Assembly (NCBI RefSeq): GCF_025118155.1
Contig: NW_026251421.1
Location: forward strand, 183,116 to 247,115
Reading direction: 5' to 3'
Length of the DNA stretch: 64,000 nucleotides
From: Cokeromyces recurvatus
Lineage: Eukaryota; Mucoromycota; Mucoromycetes; Mucorales; Mucoraceae
The notes below the pieces were generated by a model. It had not been told where the DNA came from, did not search any database, and saw only the letters and a program-made list of their open reading frames with translations. Position 1 is the stretch's first letter; each line of letters opens with the position of its first letter. The position numbers and the translations under genes were made by a program. This document shows, piece by piece, positions 34,425-49,277 of this stretch.

Positions 34425-36284
34425 TTGTTGAAAAAGAAGAAGAAAAAAAAATCGTTTTTTTTTGATTTTTTTTTTTTTTTTTTTTTTTTTATTGATTTTA
34501 CTTGTCCAATTGAGCGCCAGTGTTTTAAACGCAAAATCCATCTAGACCGGTTCAAAATGTATAGAGTAAAAAAAAAAAAAAAAAAGGACGTTTATGAACA
34601 TAAAAGAAAATATGGAAAAATGAAACATACATAAAAAGAATATGTGATATCATCAACATCAGTAAATAGAACATATCTCTACATGATATCTTGCTAAGAA
34701 ACAGCCAAATACGCATTATGGTCTATTGTGGCTATTTGTTGAAGAATTGCTTATTATTGAAGTCCCTAATAGGTTATTCATTAAATATGTGTGTTATGTA
34801 GGCTTTTTTCAGGATTAGATTCAATAAAAACAATATGAGACAAGTCCTTATCAATGATATATGTATAACGAAAGAATATATGAATACATTGAATAATGCA
34901 AGTCTTTATCAGTATATATAATTAACGAGAGTAAGATTTGAATACACAAATAGATCGTTATCTTTACTAATATCAGATCAATTCACTGTATACAATAGAA
35001 CGCATTAATAACTAGAAAATGAGATCTTAAGCCAAAATCGTCTGAGAAATAGATACTAAAATATCTGTTTTTTGTTTTTTGATTTTTTTTTTTTTTGGCT
35101 TACCTTCTTTTACGTTCATTTCAGTTTGATTTTCTTTGGAAGTTCTACCATTTGTCCTAGTTGACCTGTCGATTGTCTTTGAAACATCTCTATAAGACTC
35201 CTTGGTATTCAGTTTTTCTAAAATATCCATCTTTTTATCATAAGGAATAGGTTTCATTCTATTGTATGTAATAATCTATGTGTTAAAGGGAATAATGCAC
35301 ACGTGTTGTTCAGATTAGTTACGAATTTAAAGAATAAATGATATTAAATATAAAGTAAACCTTTTTGTTATTTCAATAATGATATTAATTGGTCTAAAAT
35401 AAGAAAAAGATAAGAAAGAAAAGAAAGGTAGAGTAACATGGACTAACTTTATAGCCTTCTATGTCACTTTGTTAGAAAAAAAAATATTTATATATCAGGA
35501 GGCAACAAAAAGGGCGAAGACTCGAATTAAAATACATCAGAAAATAGTGAATTGCTTAAGCGACTGATTTCTAGTGTGTATCTTATCCTGCTTCTTGTGA
35601 CTTGAAAGAGTCTGTCGCAAGAATACACAAGAATTAGTATGCGAATAGTAGTACATTATGTATACGCGATAATGAAATACATATACTTTTCATATTTTGA
35701 TGAACTATTCAAGTTCTACAGATCAATATGTTTCATTTAATTGCTCTTGATTATGTCGGCTTGTCTACAAACGTAAATGATTTATATCATTTTTTTTTTT
35801 TTTTTTTGGTACGTATGTATGTATGTATGTATGTATGTATGTATGTACGTATATTGATTCGAATAATTCCTAGAACTAATAAACCTATTGTCCTCTTTAG
35901 TAAATAAGATAATTATTATCATTCAAAAATATGATTTTCTTTATTGTCTTTAAATAGAAAAACGATTCAAAATTCTTTGTATGTATGCCGAGTGTTTACC
36001 AAAATCTTTTATATTTAAAGCAAAGTGCAATAGCTAGAATACAATAGGTTTTACAAAGAAATAAGTCTTAACAATCTCAAGAAAATTAACCTTAATACAG
36101 TTTCAATGGTCAACATGCTTTTATCATGAGTAAATAAAATAAAAAAGTATAATAAATAGTTTATAAATGTATCCAAGCCGAAAATAAATAAACAAATAAA
36201 TAAATTTATGTAAGCTATTGCGTACTGCTGCTACTATCAAAATGACTAAGCTAAGCTAAGCTTAAAAAAAAAAGAAAAAAAAAA
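34425..36284. other. Intergenic region with microsatellites
   Basis: About 1.9 kb. Contains the promoter of the ataxin-2 gene, a transposase HTH fragment at 35160-35257, a T18 run and a TATG/TACG repeat at 35813-35852. No intact gene seen. Confidence 0.5.
35160..35257 (-). pseudogene. Fragment of Tc1/IS630-type transposase N-terminal helix-turn-helix
   Basis: Reverse-strand reading from ATG 35257 gives MKPIPYDKKMDILEKLNTKE then SYRDVSKTIDRS. This has the rhythm of the first helix-turn-helix of Tc1/mariner-like transposases (MKxI..ExxxILxxLxxGxSxRxVAKxxxxS). After ~32 residues the match fades into Lys-rich sequence, and no catalytic domain follows within 1 kb. It is likely a decayed end fragment; the similarity is by eye only. 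Confidence 0.3.
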
Positions 36285-37725
36285 TTACTGTTGATTCATA
36301 ATTATTCTCATAACATCTTGCTCCGTACTTGGTTTTGTAATATAAGTTTCAGTTAAAATATTTGCTTCTTTCTTCTTTAAGCATTCATCAAAACCATCTT
36401 CTACAAGCTGATGTGATAAAAACCAAAATTTAATCGAATATTCTGGATCAATAACCCAATTTCTTGAATCTCTTATATCACCACCAATAAAGCATGACTG
36501 TCGAGTTAGATATTGAAAACATTCATTTATATCGTAATAATCTTGAAAAATAATCATTTTATCGCGAATAGATGGGCCAGGAATATAGTCTATTCGAATA
36601 TCATGCGGCACAACTCTTTGTAATGCAGCTATATTGTTTTCAATGTTAATTCATATACTATGCTTTCGTTATTCTCGATCAATGAAAAGAAAAACACACA
36701 CACACACACACACACACATACTTACTAGGTAAAAGGGCAGCAGCTGTGAATTCACCTAGGATACTTCCTAATTTTAATTGAAGACGTAATAAATGTAATG
36801 CTTGTATTGCAGGCATATGAATGAGATCTTCTGCTGTCTTTAATGTAGGCGGCTCATTTATGACCCCCACAACTGGCTTCTGATGAAGTGTTAAAATTTG
36901 ACTACTTGACTGTTGATCATCACTTATGGGCGGTGGTGGTGATGATGATGATGATGATGCTGTAGACTCTTTATGCTGATTTGTTGACTTTTGTTTAAAA
37001 GGTATATCAACATTCATTTCAGTGGTCATGGTGGTTGGTTCTTGCCGCTGCTTTCTTTTCCTTGGGAAATTCTTTATCGGTTCCTGAGAACCCTGATTTA
37101 GTGTAATAATCTCATTTGTAATAAAGCCTTCATATCTATCAGCCTCAAATCCTAAATCATTTATATCTGGAACCTCCTTTTGTTGTGAAGTTATATGTAA
37201 TGCTTTATCAAAATCGACAATATGTTGATTTTCTAAAATCATATCTAATAATGCAGGTGTCTGAAGAACCTCATTAGGCTGTTTATATATACCATACATC
37301 TTTTGCTTATATTCCCCATGATCATTACTAGGAATGATACGAGACTCAGTCCAAATATGAGGCACAGATCCTTTAAGGGTTAAAAACTTAAGTGTCATGT
37401 GGAGTACACAAGCTCTAAGGTATTTAGCCTCATATTGTGATACCGCTAACTCTGCCTTTAGCTGTTTAATTTCTTCAACATACGACGCCCATTGTCTTTC
37501 TCTTTCCTTTTGACGCTGTTGTTCACGCTCTCGAAAGGCACGCTGAGCAGCTCGGTTTTGAGCTCGTCGTTCTTGAAGCGTGGGTGGATTGGGCTTTCTA
37601 CCAGGTCGCTTTCGTTTACGAATTCGTTCTCCATTAGCATTTTCAATGCCTACATCGCTTTCTTGATCAAAATGCTGGAATGAGAAGCGATGTGTACGTA
37701 CAGTTTCATCTGATGAATTTGACAT
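36285..37725 (-). CDS. bZIP transcription factor with C-terminal DUF3425-like domain
   Basis: Two reverse-strand exons, 37725-36726 and 36628-36285, join in frame (447 residues). The basic region RRAQNRAAQRAFREREQQRQ near residue 52 carries the N-x2-A-A-Q-x-A-F-R pattern of the fungal Pap1/Yap branch. A heptad region (SYVEEIKQLKAELAVSQYEA) follows. The C-terminal ~130 residues (PAIQALHLLRLQLKLG...VVPHDIRIDYIPGPSIRDKMI...WVIDPEYSIKFWFLSHQ) match the pattern of the DUF3425 domain, common in fungal bZIP regulators of stress and secondary metabolism. Low-complexity Ser/Pro stretches lie between. No Cys-rich redox domains of Yap1 type are seen, so oxidant sensing by that mechanism is unlikely. The intron holds a CA repeat. 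Target genes are unknown. Confidence 0.88.
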
Positions 37726-38341
37726 GATGTAGATTAATTAGTGATAAAAAAAAAACTGTTTTCTACTTTTTTTTTTTTCTTTTTTAGAATTATCCAGACA
37801 GTCTTTGAATGGAATATAATTTACCGAAAAATATGTAATATATTATTGGGTATTTTTCTTTTAAATTAAATAATTCAAGGATTTTTTTTTCCTGCTTGAG
37901 AGGAAAATAAGTAATTAAATTCTGATTGGCTGTCTAACACTATTGTTCATTTTAACTACTACATTAAGTTTTATAGGACATGCGATTATCAAGAAATGGA
38001 TACATGCTGACTATTATGTCAGAAAGTATATCTTTTCAAAGGAGAATAGCAGTGTTCGACATTGGTTATCAGTCTCAATTGCCACAAAAAAAAAACATGA
38101 ATTCAGATTTACTCATTGTGAATAATAAGAATTATTCCATCAATGACATCCTTTTTTCTATTTTTTTTTTCTTTTTTTTTATTCTACATCTACTATATCC
38201 ATTCTTCTAAAATACATTTATTTTGATTATTCTAATAAAATAGTTTTTTTTTCTTTTTTTTTTAAATAATGCTTCACATTCTGTAATGAGTAATATTATG
38301 CAAATGAATCAGTTTGTAGTAAATAGAGTATAATTGTTCAC
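37726..38341. other. Spacer between bZIP and transporter genes
   Basis: About 600 bp, AT-rich, with T runs. Short open frames on the forward strand (about 37943-38210) overlap each other, lack recognisable motifs and look like chance. Confidence 0.45.
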
Positions 38342-39444
38342 TCATTTTCTAGTGTGAGAATAAATTTTATGAATGCCCATGGCTGAAGTCATGGCTACGA
38401 TAATGGTTGCTCCTGATATACTATAAATATCAGGGTATTCATGTAGTATTAAAATACCAAACAAGAAGGCAAAGACAACATCGTTCATACGCATTAAAGT
38501 ACCAGGTCCTGCGGGTGCCATCTGAAGGCCTTGGTTCAGGAAGCATTGACCCACAAAGGCAGTTAAGCCGACTAAGGTGAGTACACTATAGTCATATCCA
38601 GTACGGGGTAATACTGGCTCCTGCATGAGAAACATACCAAGAGGACTGACGATAATAGAAACAAAACCAAAGTAGACAACGTGGACCATATAATGAGCTC
38701 CACGTCCAATTTTGCGCACAGTGACATAGGCTACAGCAGACATGATAGCACCTAATAAAGCGCACATGATGGCAAATAGACGTTTCAATTCACTCACTGT
38801 ATCGGATCCTTGAGGGAGTTCATGACCGCTACTGCTATCAAATAGAAACTGTGGTTTAGAGACTAAGATGACGCCTACCAAACATGCAACTGAGCAAAAA
38901 CAGTCAAATAACGTAAAAGGTTCTCGTAAGACAATAGCAGCAAGAATAGCAGTAAAGGCAGGACCCAAAAAGAAGACAACTAAAATAGCAATGATACATT
39001 GTTATATAGATAGATAGATAGATAGACTTATATATGTGTATCTAATTTACCTGTAGCATCAGCTAAAGGGAGTTGCGTGATACTGTAAAAGAAAAGACAA
39101 AGACCAAGTGTACCAGCTAAGCCTCTTAAGAGAAGCCAGCGACGTACACCACGTTTACCTAATGGATTTACTTTATAAATAACACAACCCATGAGACCCA
39201 AGATGGTTTGGACAATTGAACGAGCAAAAACAATTTCAAATGAGGGAAAATTAGTGCCACTCAATTTGACAAATAATGACATGGTGGAAAAGCCCAAGGC
39301 AGATAAAGTCATAAAAATAAGACCCGTTATTTCTCGCTTTTTATTATGGTGTTGTTTAGGCTTTGGAAGTAATGGTGTAGATTCTGTTTGTGATGTCGTA
39401 ATGGAAATCACAGATGTAGTTGGCGGATCATTGTTTTGAATCAT
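38342..39444 (-). CDS. EamA/DMT-superfamily transporter (SLC35G-like)
   Basis: Reverse-strand exons 39444-39051 and 38979-38342 join in frame (343 residues). After a ~40-residue polar N-terminus there are about ten hydrophobic helices in two EamA halves. The first half includes MTLSALGFSTMSLFVKLSG and FFYSITQLPLADAT. The second includes AYVTVRKIGRGAHYMVHVVY and FLNQGLQMAPAGPGTLMRMNDV. These motifs (LPLADAT; PAGPGTLMR) are typical of fungal members close to SLC35G1. Substrate is unknown; this family moves small metabolites across plasma, Golgi or ER membranes. The single intron contains a TAGA tetranucleotide repeat (39007-39026). Confidence 0.9.
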
Positions 39445-39570
39445 TGTCGAATAAAAAAAAGAATGAAAAAAAAAATGAAAAGAGAAACAAAAATGATAAA
39501 AAATAAAAATAAATCAAGAATTTTAGAGTTTAATTTTAAAATTATTATGTTTATTTAAATAGCTTAAATT

Positions 39571-40431
39571 TTATACATAGATGCCATTGCTAACAACACG
39601 CTTGCAGCCATAAGTACTTCTACCAGCATGACAATCTTCATATGTGTTACAGCTATATATATATATATATGTATATATTTTAAAAGAGAAATTAGTAAAT
39701 ACATAATAGATATTCATACACATATATTATATGATATTACCATCGAATACAATAATCTGGATTGCTGGGCTCAATTAAATTAACATAATATTTGTAGCCA
39801 TAGCAGATCGAGTTGGGAGGGGAACCTTTACCATGATCATCGTATTGTCCGCCCTCATCTTTAGTAGAAAGTTCATATGCAGCAGGGTTAAATTTACCTG
39901 TCACTTGAATATAACCGGCTGTTGTATTCTTGTAAAAGTGAGCAGTTTTGATAAAATTAACAGGTAAAGTACGGGCACCAGGAGCTTTAGCAGAGGGCTT
40001 CAAGCAGAAAGCTACTGCATTCTTTTCTGATTTAGAAATCGCTTCCACATCCACTTTACCCTTATTATCGGCCTTACCACCTGGACTGTTTGGAAGGAAA
40101 AGACAAAAGTCGGAGGAGCTAGTGATTTGAGCAGTCAAGCCATAATTAGCAATGTTGGGTGGTGATGCAGTTGGAGCAGAAGAATCAGTGGTAGGCTTCT
40201 TTGTGGACTTTTTAGTGGTGGTTGTCTTCTTTTTTGTAGTAGTAGCTGTTGTTGTTTTCTTCTTACTACCCGTCTTCTTCTTGGTAGTGGTTTTCTTCTT
40301 ACTATCGGCCTTCTTCTTGGTAGTAGTTTTCTTGTTACTGACACTATTAGAAACACTGACACAGAGCTTTTGACCCATCTTTAAATTACTACATTTAGAG
40401 TTGACTAATAAAATATAAGTAAACTAGTAAA

Positions 40432-40474
<43 letters not shown>

Positions 40475-40731
40475 CAATCATTTTTGGTTTTTACTCGAAG
40501 AATTTAAAGAACGTAATTTGGTGGTGGTAATATGATTTTTCATTGCAATATCATAACACTATAAAGAATATTTAGAATTATTTTCATTTACTAAACAGAT
40601 AACTGTCTATACTTTACTGTATCACTTGCAACTACTTTATAGGTTTTTAAACAGTTAGTAGGTGCGGCTTCAACTGTAAATACGGCTGCAATACAAGCAA
40701 GTGCAATGGCAATCGGGGTACGTACGAACAT
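39571..40731 (-). CDS. Secreted LysM-domain protein with Lys/Thr stalk and cysteine-rich C-terminal domain
   Basis: Four reverse-strand exons join in frame: 40731-40618, 40558-40495, 40404-39741 and 39652-39571 (307 residues). The first exon encodes a signal peptide (MFVRTPIAIALACIAAVFTVEA) and the start of a LysM repeat. The repeat runs YKVVASDTCYDIAMKNHI...LRSLNSS...CSNLKMGQKLCVSV. A ~55-residue stalk made almost only of Lys and Thr (KKKTTT units) follows. The last ~160 residues have about nine Cys (DFCLFLPNSPGG, AFCLKPS, SICYGYKYYVNLIEPSNPDYCIRCC, DCHAGRSTYGC), a secreted domain I know from fungal proteins but cannot name. LysM binds chitin or its oligomers, so the protein may coat the wall or sequester chitin fragments. 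Intron 2 holds A38. Confidence 0.85.
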
Positions 40732-42469
40732 TATTTAAAAGGAAAGTATATATAAAAGAGAGTTATCTCTCAATATTTTATAATGAAGGGAAAGGAAGTT
40801 TTTTTTTTTTTTTCTTAATGAAAAAGAAAAATATAAATATTTATATCCAAGTTAAACCCTCATATTTATACAATTATTAAGTGTCGGGAGAACACAAATC
40901 GAGCCTTTTTTTTTTATAAGATTGGTAATACTTTCCTGGATAAAAGGCCGTAATACACATGTTACATATAAAAATGTAAGGTTTTTTTTTCTTTAATGTA
41001 GATCTCTTTTTATCATTTTACATACTAAATTTATTCGCATGATTTATACATAAAAAAAACACACACATATACAAATGAATAATGCCCATTCTTCTTTTCT
41101 TTTTCTTTTTTTTTTCTTAGCTTCTTTATTCCTCTATAGAATGATTATAATAGCTAATTTACTTTAACTGAGACTTAAACGTAAATAGATGTTGGAATTA
41201 AATGCTTATTTTCAGAATCAAAGTGTCACAACACAACTATATTAAGCGAATGAACATAATGTTAGACAGCAACACTTTCCCCGAATTTATTGGCATACCA
41301 TTTTCGATAACAACAACTGCATACATTATCCACAGTACAAGTTTCTTTCTATTAACTTATAGTAATTTTTATTTTAAATACTCTTGGTAAATTTGAAATA
41401 ATACATTCATATCTATTTTTTTTTTATTCTTTAGTAGGGCCTGTAAAGTGATTAGTATAAACTCTTCTTTATGGAGTTGATGTTCTTAGATTCTATACAC
41501 TTTTTTTTTTCATGTGGTAGCAATACTGCTTCTTATGATACAAAACGTGTAACTTTGGATAATAGTCATACATGCTATAAAGTATATCGATTTAGGATCT
41601 TAAAGACGAATTTTATTATTTAAAAGAAAATCTATAAAGTACGTCAATATTATATGCTATATTTTTATACAATAATTATTTATCAGGCTGCTAAAATTAG
41701 GATGATTATCAACAGTATCCAGTAGTGTTAAACTTCTGGTATAATATCTACTTGTTACAGAACACTCATTTATAAACAGGTTAACACAGTATTGCTCTCT
41801 GATAGATTTTAATGTAAATAATCAATCATTTGTGCTTAGTATATTAGATAACAAAAAGATAGAGAAAGCTAAAGTTAAGTCTAGCTATTATACAGTTCTT
41901 ACATAAATCGACAACCTATTGAATGGAGCTTATTTCTTTACTCACTTGGATAATAGACTCAGGAGATTGCATATTATTCTTTAGTTTCTAGAAGCATGCA
42001 TTATTACGTCACATTCTACTACTTCAAATACGGTTTACTTTAACATATTGCGCTTTTCCTACCCTTTTTTTTTCATATTTATTAGTTTATGTTTAGTAGT
42101 TTTATTGCTTGCCATGTTAACGACCATAACTGGAGTAGGCAAAGCATATAAAAGCCAGAACACGGAATATATTCTATTGCAGATGTGAGTTATCCAGTTC
42201 ACATTACAACACATCATTTGGTAAACTTTTTTTTTTCTTCCTGAAAAAAAGTTGATAAATATATTGTTCTCTCTTCTTATTAGAAGTTGTTATTTATTCT
42301 AGATCAAAATCCAGCAAAATATAATATTTTTATACGTACTCCTTTAACAATGCATTGTAATGTAGTAACAAAAGTAACCCCAATTTCTCGTGTTTATGTA
42401 AAATTTTTTATTCAACAAAAATGAATACAAAAAAGGTGTACATATACATATGAAATATTACATATATAA
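40732..42469. other. AT-rich intergenic region
   Basis: About 1.7 kb between the LysM gene promoter and the 3' end of the CCHC gene. Short open frames only (for example 41202-41390, no motif). No RNA gene recognised. Confidence 0.5.
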
Positions 42470-43371
42470 TTAAGCAGCATTGTCTGATCCTTCTTCATCT
42501 GTTTCTTCACCAGATAATTCTTCAGATTCAGTAATTTCGCTTTCTTCATCTTCTTCTTCTTCATCTTCTGAATCTCTTTCTCTCTTAGCAACAATACAGT
42601 TACGAGCAAGATGGCCTGATTTACCACAGTTATAACACGTCTTAACAGATCTTTGTCTTTGAGCAACAGTAGTCAAAGGGCAATTACGAGCAATATGTCC
42701 TCTTTTCTCGCAATTATAACAAAGAATATCACTACTTGCTAGACAATCTTTAGCAAAATGATTAAGCCCACCACATTTGTTACAAATCACAACTTTTTGA
42801 AAACGTCTCTTATAACGCATTCCTCCTCTTTTGGGCGCATCATTATTGTCTGCATTATTATTATTTTCTCTAGGGCGTAACTCATTAGTGCAGTTCTTAG
42901 CAATGTGTCCCTTTTTTTTTTAAAAAAAAAAAAAAAAAAAAAAGTAAGTAAATATATTCATTATTGTAAACCTTCTTCAGTAGCTTACCATTTGTTGACA
43001 GTTAAAACATTGCTTTTCATCTTTATTGTTAGAACGAGGGTTGGTACATTGAGCAATGACATGGCCAGCTTTTTTTTTTACAAATTGATGAATATTTTAC
43101 TTTATATTTTTTTAAACATGATAAATATTACCTTCACCACAGTTAAAGCATTGCTTAGGCTCGACTACTTTAGGTTCAGTACATTCATTAGACAAATGTC
43201 CAGGTTGTTTACAGTTATAGCAAAGTCTTTCAGCTTCAGCACAAGCACTTGCAAAATGACCAACTATAATTAAAAAAAAACAATAATAATGAATAATCAT
43301 TCATGTACCAAGATCATTTGATTATATGTACCGTTCCCGCACTTGTAACAAGACTTTCTCATGTAAACCAT
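42470..43371 (-). CDS. GIS2: CCHC zinc-knuckle protein, CNBP/Gis2/Byr3 family
   Basis: Four reverse-strand exons join in frame: 43371-43332, 43263-43132, 43068-42989 and 42910-42470 (230 residues). Seven C-x2-C-x4-H-x4-C knuckles are present, in order: [99 protein letters not shown] basic Arg/Gly linker ([10 protein letters not shown]) separates the fourth and fifth, as RGG does in CNBP. A highly acidic tail ([11 protein letters not shown]...) follows the last knuckle and is not typical of Gis2. The family binds G-rich single-stranded nucleic acid and associates with translating mRNAs and stress granules. The start may instead be the in-frame Met at 43362. Confidence 0.92.
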
Positions 43372-43397
43372 TTCCTTCTCTCGCTGTCTTTTATACG

Positions 43398-43431
<34 letters not shown>

Positions 43432-44151
43432 AAAAAAAGAAAAAAAGAATAGAAAAAAAAAAACTTTTTTAAAAAATAAAAAAAAAATTTAGTAAACTCC
43501 TTCAATGCACAATACGAAAATGGAAATATTTCGCTTTTCCGCAAACGAATATGATTAAACGTTAACCACTACTGCTTTTATATGATCTATGAATCCTTGT
43601 AGATTTATAAAATCGAACTGTTATAATAACAAAAAATCCTTGGTAAACTTATTGTTCTACAACTAGTAGGTAAAACAAAAAAAATGAATGCAGGGCGTTT
43701 CTTTCTTTCTTAATTTCTTTTTATTATTATAATACTTTGTTAAATTGAATACTGCTATATCATTGAATATAACATATAATTCAACAAAAAAGAGCCATAA
43801 GACTATTTTTTCTTTTTTTTAGAAAAAAAAAGATATAGCAAAGCATTTGAGCAAGTTCTAACAATGAATATTACCATTATATAATAGTGGAATAAGTGTA
43901 TTTAATGATGCTATTTGTCAAAAAAAAAAAGGGTAATTTTTGTAAAAGACAGGTTAACCTCTTCTTTAAAATGAACACAAAATAAGGCAAAATGTCAACT
44001 TGACCTTTTTATGCAATTGTAGCGTCAATCAAATATAATTGGCTTCTGTGTCCTGACGCCACAAAAAAAAAAAATAAAAAAATAAAATAATAAAATGAAA
44101 TAAAATAAAAAATAAAATCTTACATTTCACTTTTCTTTACGTCTATAAATT
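43372..44151. other. Divergent promoter region between CCHC and Sen54 genes
   Basis: About 780 bp between two divergent starts, with very long A runs (43397-43440 region) and ATAAAATAAAA repeats just before the Sen54 start. No gene seen. Confidence 0.5.
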
Positions 44152-45246
44152 ATGAGTGATTCTGAAGATGAAAAACTAATAGACTATTCTCAGTTACTGA
44201 ATAAGAAAAAGGTAAATAGATAAAAGTATATCAGTTGGAGTATTAATCATAACAATAATAACAGTTTTAAGAAGATAGTCCTAAAACGAGGTGTCAAATC
44301 ATCCAACTATTCATCTGAACAACAACTCTCTAATGCACGTGAAGCACTTTTTAGTTGTCTCTTGCAGACTGCATCATCAAAAAACGCTAGTCAAGGTGAA
44401 CTCTCTCCAAATAATGGGTGGACTTTAGTGAAACAAGTCAAGGGAACCCATTTACACACAATGGGATTCTCTCATGATGGTCAAATTGCCCTTTATCCAG
44501 AGGAAGCTGCTTTTTTGGTTTCTCGAAATGCACTAGTTGTTCATAATAATGACCAAAAGCCTATCTTATTCGAGAATTTTTTAGAGATCATGTGTGAATC
44601 TAGAGATGGCTGGATAACTTATGACAAATTCCAAGTGTATGCTTATTTAAAACGATTGGGATTTATTGTGATGCGATCCAAACCTGTTATTAGGCAATTG
44701 CAAGAAAGAACGGTTAATAAACTGGAGCAACAACCTATATCTATTTGGAAATTATTTTTTGATAGAATCACTCATTGGATTTATGATCATCAAGCCCCTA
44801 TACGACCTCTTGTATGGGATTACCGATATCGAGATTACATGACTGTTTATTCTACACTACAAATAATACCTTCTTCACCATGGTATAGGCCCTTTTATCA
44901 CACTCCTAAATTTGACTGGGATGTCTACAAGCCAAGACCGACTTGGAAGAAAAGGGATCCAGGTATACCTGATTTTCAAGTGGTAGTTAGAAATATTCAT
45001 GATAGGATGCCTTCCTTATATGAGCAAAACGCATGGTTTTCATATAGCAAGCCTGGATATGAACCTGTTGGATTGCGAAAGACCAAATTGGATAAAGATG
45101 TACCTACACTTATTATGGCACTAGTAGGTGAGGATGGCGTAACATTCTTAAGGATGATTGGAGACGATTTGGCAGATATTTCAATGGATCAACATAATAT
45201 TCAACGGAATAAAATAAAGAAAAAGAGTGAGAGAATTATAATGTAG
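44152..45246 (+). CDS. SEN54: tRNA-splicing endonuclease subunit Sen54
   Basis: Exons 44152-44211 and 44272-45246 join in frame (344 residues). The splice acceptor TTTTAAG at 44271 was chosen because the closer CAG gives a frame break. The N-terminal Sen54 domain is clear: GWTLVKQVKGTHLHTMGFS, ALYPEEAAFLVSRNALVV, and WITYDKFQVYAYLKRLGFIVMR. The central region is low in conservation, and the C-terminal part (PDFQVVVRNIHDRMPSL..., VPTLIMALVGEDGVTFLRM) matches the structural endonuclease-like fold. Sen54 is the non-catalytic subunit that pairs with Sen2 and recognises the pre-tRNA body before intron removal. It is convergent with Cef1, with about 250 bp between stops. Confidence 0.92.
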
Positions 45247-45492
45247 AATAGCAATATACTTTCATTCCTTAAAGTATATAAATTAAATATACCTTTTCTT
45301 ACTATTACTACTACTATTGTGTAAAATAAATAAATAATAAAGTCTATTTGATGCATAATTACTATTATCTTTTCATGTACTAAGTATTCATTACTTCAAG
45401 TATAAATATATTTAATTCATAATGATTTTATTTATAAAAAAACAAACACATACAATATATATATATATATCACACACAAATACAAGTTTTTT

Positions 45493-48040
<2,548 letters not shown>

Positions 48041-49277
48041 TGCGTTATTTTAGATTTAGAATTATATTTTATAAAAGAAGAATAAAAAAAAAAATCAGAA
48101 CCATATATTTTAATAAAAAAAAAAAAAAAAAAATGTTGTCAACGTCATCGATTTTTATTTTCACCACAACAACTATTTTTTTATTTTTTTTTTTAATGCA
48201 ACTTAAAGCTCTTAATTGTAAATTGTCTAACTGATTGAGTGATTCGAGTACTAAGATTATTGGTTTTAATGAAAATAGCTTTCCTTTATTCCCAACTGTA
48301 ACGTTTTATTAAAGAAGTAGAAAGTTATAAAATTAATCTTCATTATTTAACTTTATATTATTCTGAGCTATTCTTGTAGCACTATTTATATACACATTTA
48401 GAACTCTACATATCCTACAGATGTGTTCTATTCTTGTATTTTTTTTTTTGACTAACAGAATAAATAAATATGGGACTATAGTTTATTAACTTGAGTTTTG
48501 CTTACCTTTTGGAAACAGTTACGTTTACAGTTATCCAAAAACCCCATACGTGTTCTTTGGGGTTCCAGTTCTGATACTTGAATGATATTCTAGGATAATT
48601 ATTTTATATAAATTACCTTCATGTTACTTTTTTTAAATTTTATTACTAAGGAATATAGCAGTTTGCAGGTTTTATTACAAGTTTTAAAATATACATGTAG
48701 GATAGATGACTTTGAAGATATTAAAATTTGTTGTTCTGAAGATCTATTAAGAGATTACTGCTGTTGCTATGCACGCATGCTATACACGTGTCAGCTTAAA
48801 AAATAAAATAAAATAAAATGGATCATTACAAAATACGAGAATACTTGCATATGAACAATGATATTATAGTATCATTTTTTTTTAAAAATAAAATAAAATA
48901 AAATGAAGACTAAAATCCTAAGACGTTCTAGCTACACTACACTCATACATACTAATGTCCTTTTTGTTTATCTTACATATTATTTTTATTAGACATATAT
49001 GCTTATTACAGGAATAACGATAACAACTATTTCAAAGAATTGAGCTATGTTAAATAGAATACAAATATATATAAACTGTATATTTTTTTTTTAGCTAATA
49101 ACTAGACGTTACCTCAGAAGTAGCTGTTTCAAATATTATTGTAAATATACATGTGTATAATACCATATAAAGTGTATAATATGCTTATATAAATATTAAA
49201 CAGTCGAACATGTTACATGAAAACGATACATTTATTAGTTATTATCCATTGTATGTGGATCTGTCTTTATTAATACA
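48041..49277. other. Intergenic region
   Basis: About 1.2 kb of AT-rich DNA between the Cef1 start and the 3' end of the seven-pass membrane protein gene. Contains two AAAATAAAATAAAATG stretches (48800-48822 and 48886-48904). No gene supported. Confidence 0.5.

Noticed and set aside
35813..35852. TATG/TACG tandem repeat as a CRISPR-like or regulatory array
   Set aside because: Unit is four bases without spacers; an ordinary microsatellite.
37943..38210. Two overlapping forward frames of ~60-76 codons
   Set aside because: They overlap each other, lack splice support and known motifs, and end in homopolymer-coded Phe.
40150..40375. Forward-strand hydrophobic frame rich in Phe/Val
   Set aside because: It is the complement of the Lys/Thr stalk of the LysM protein; hydrophobicity follows from the AAG/ACA repeat.
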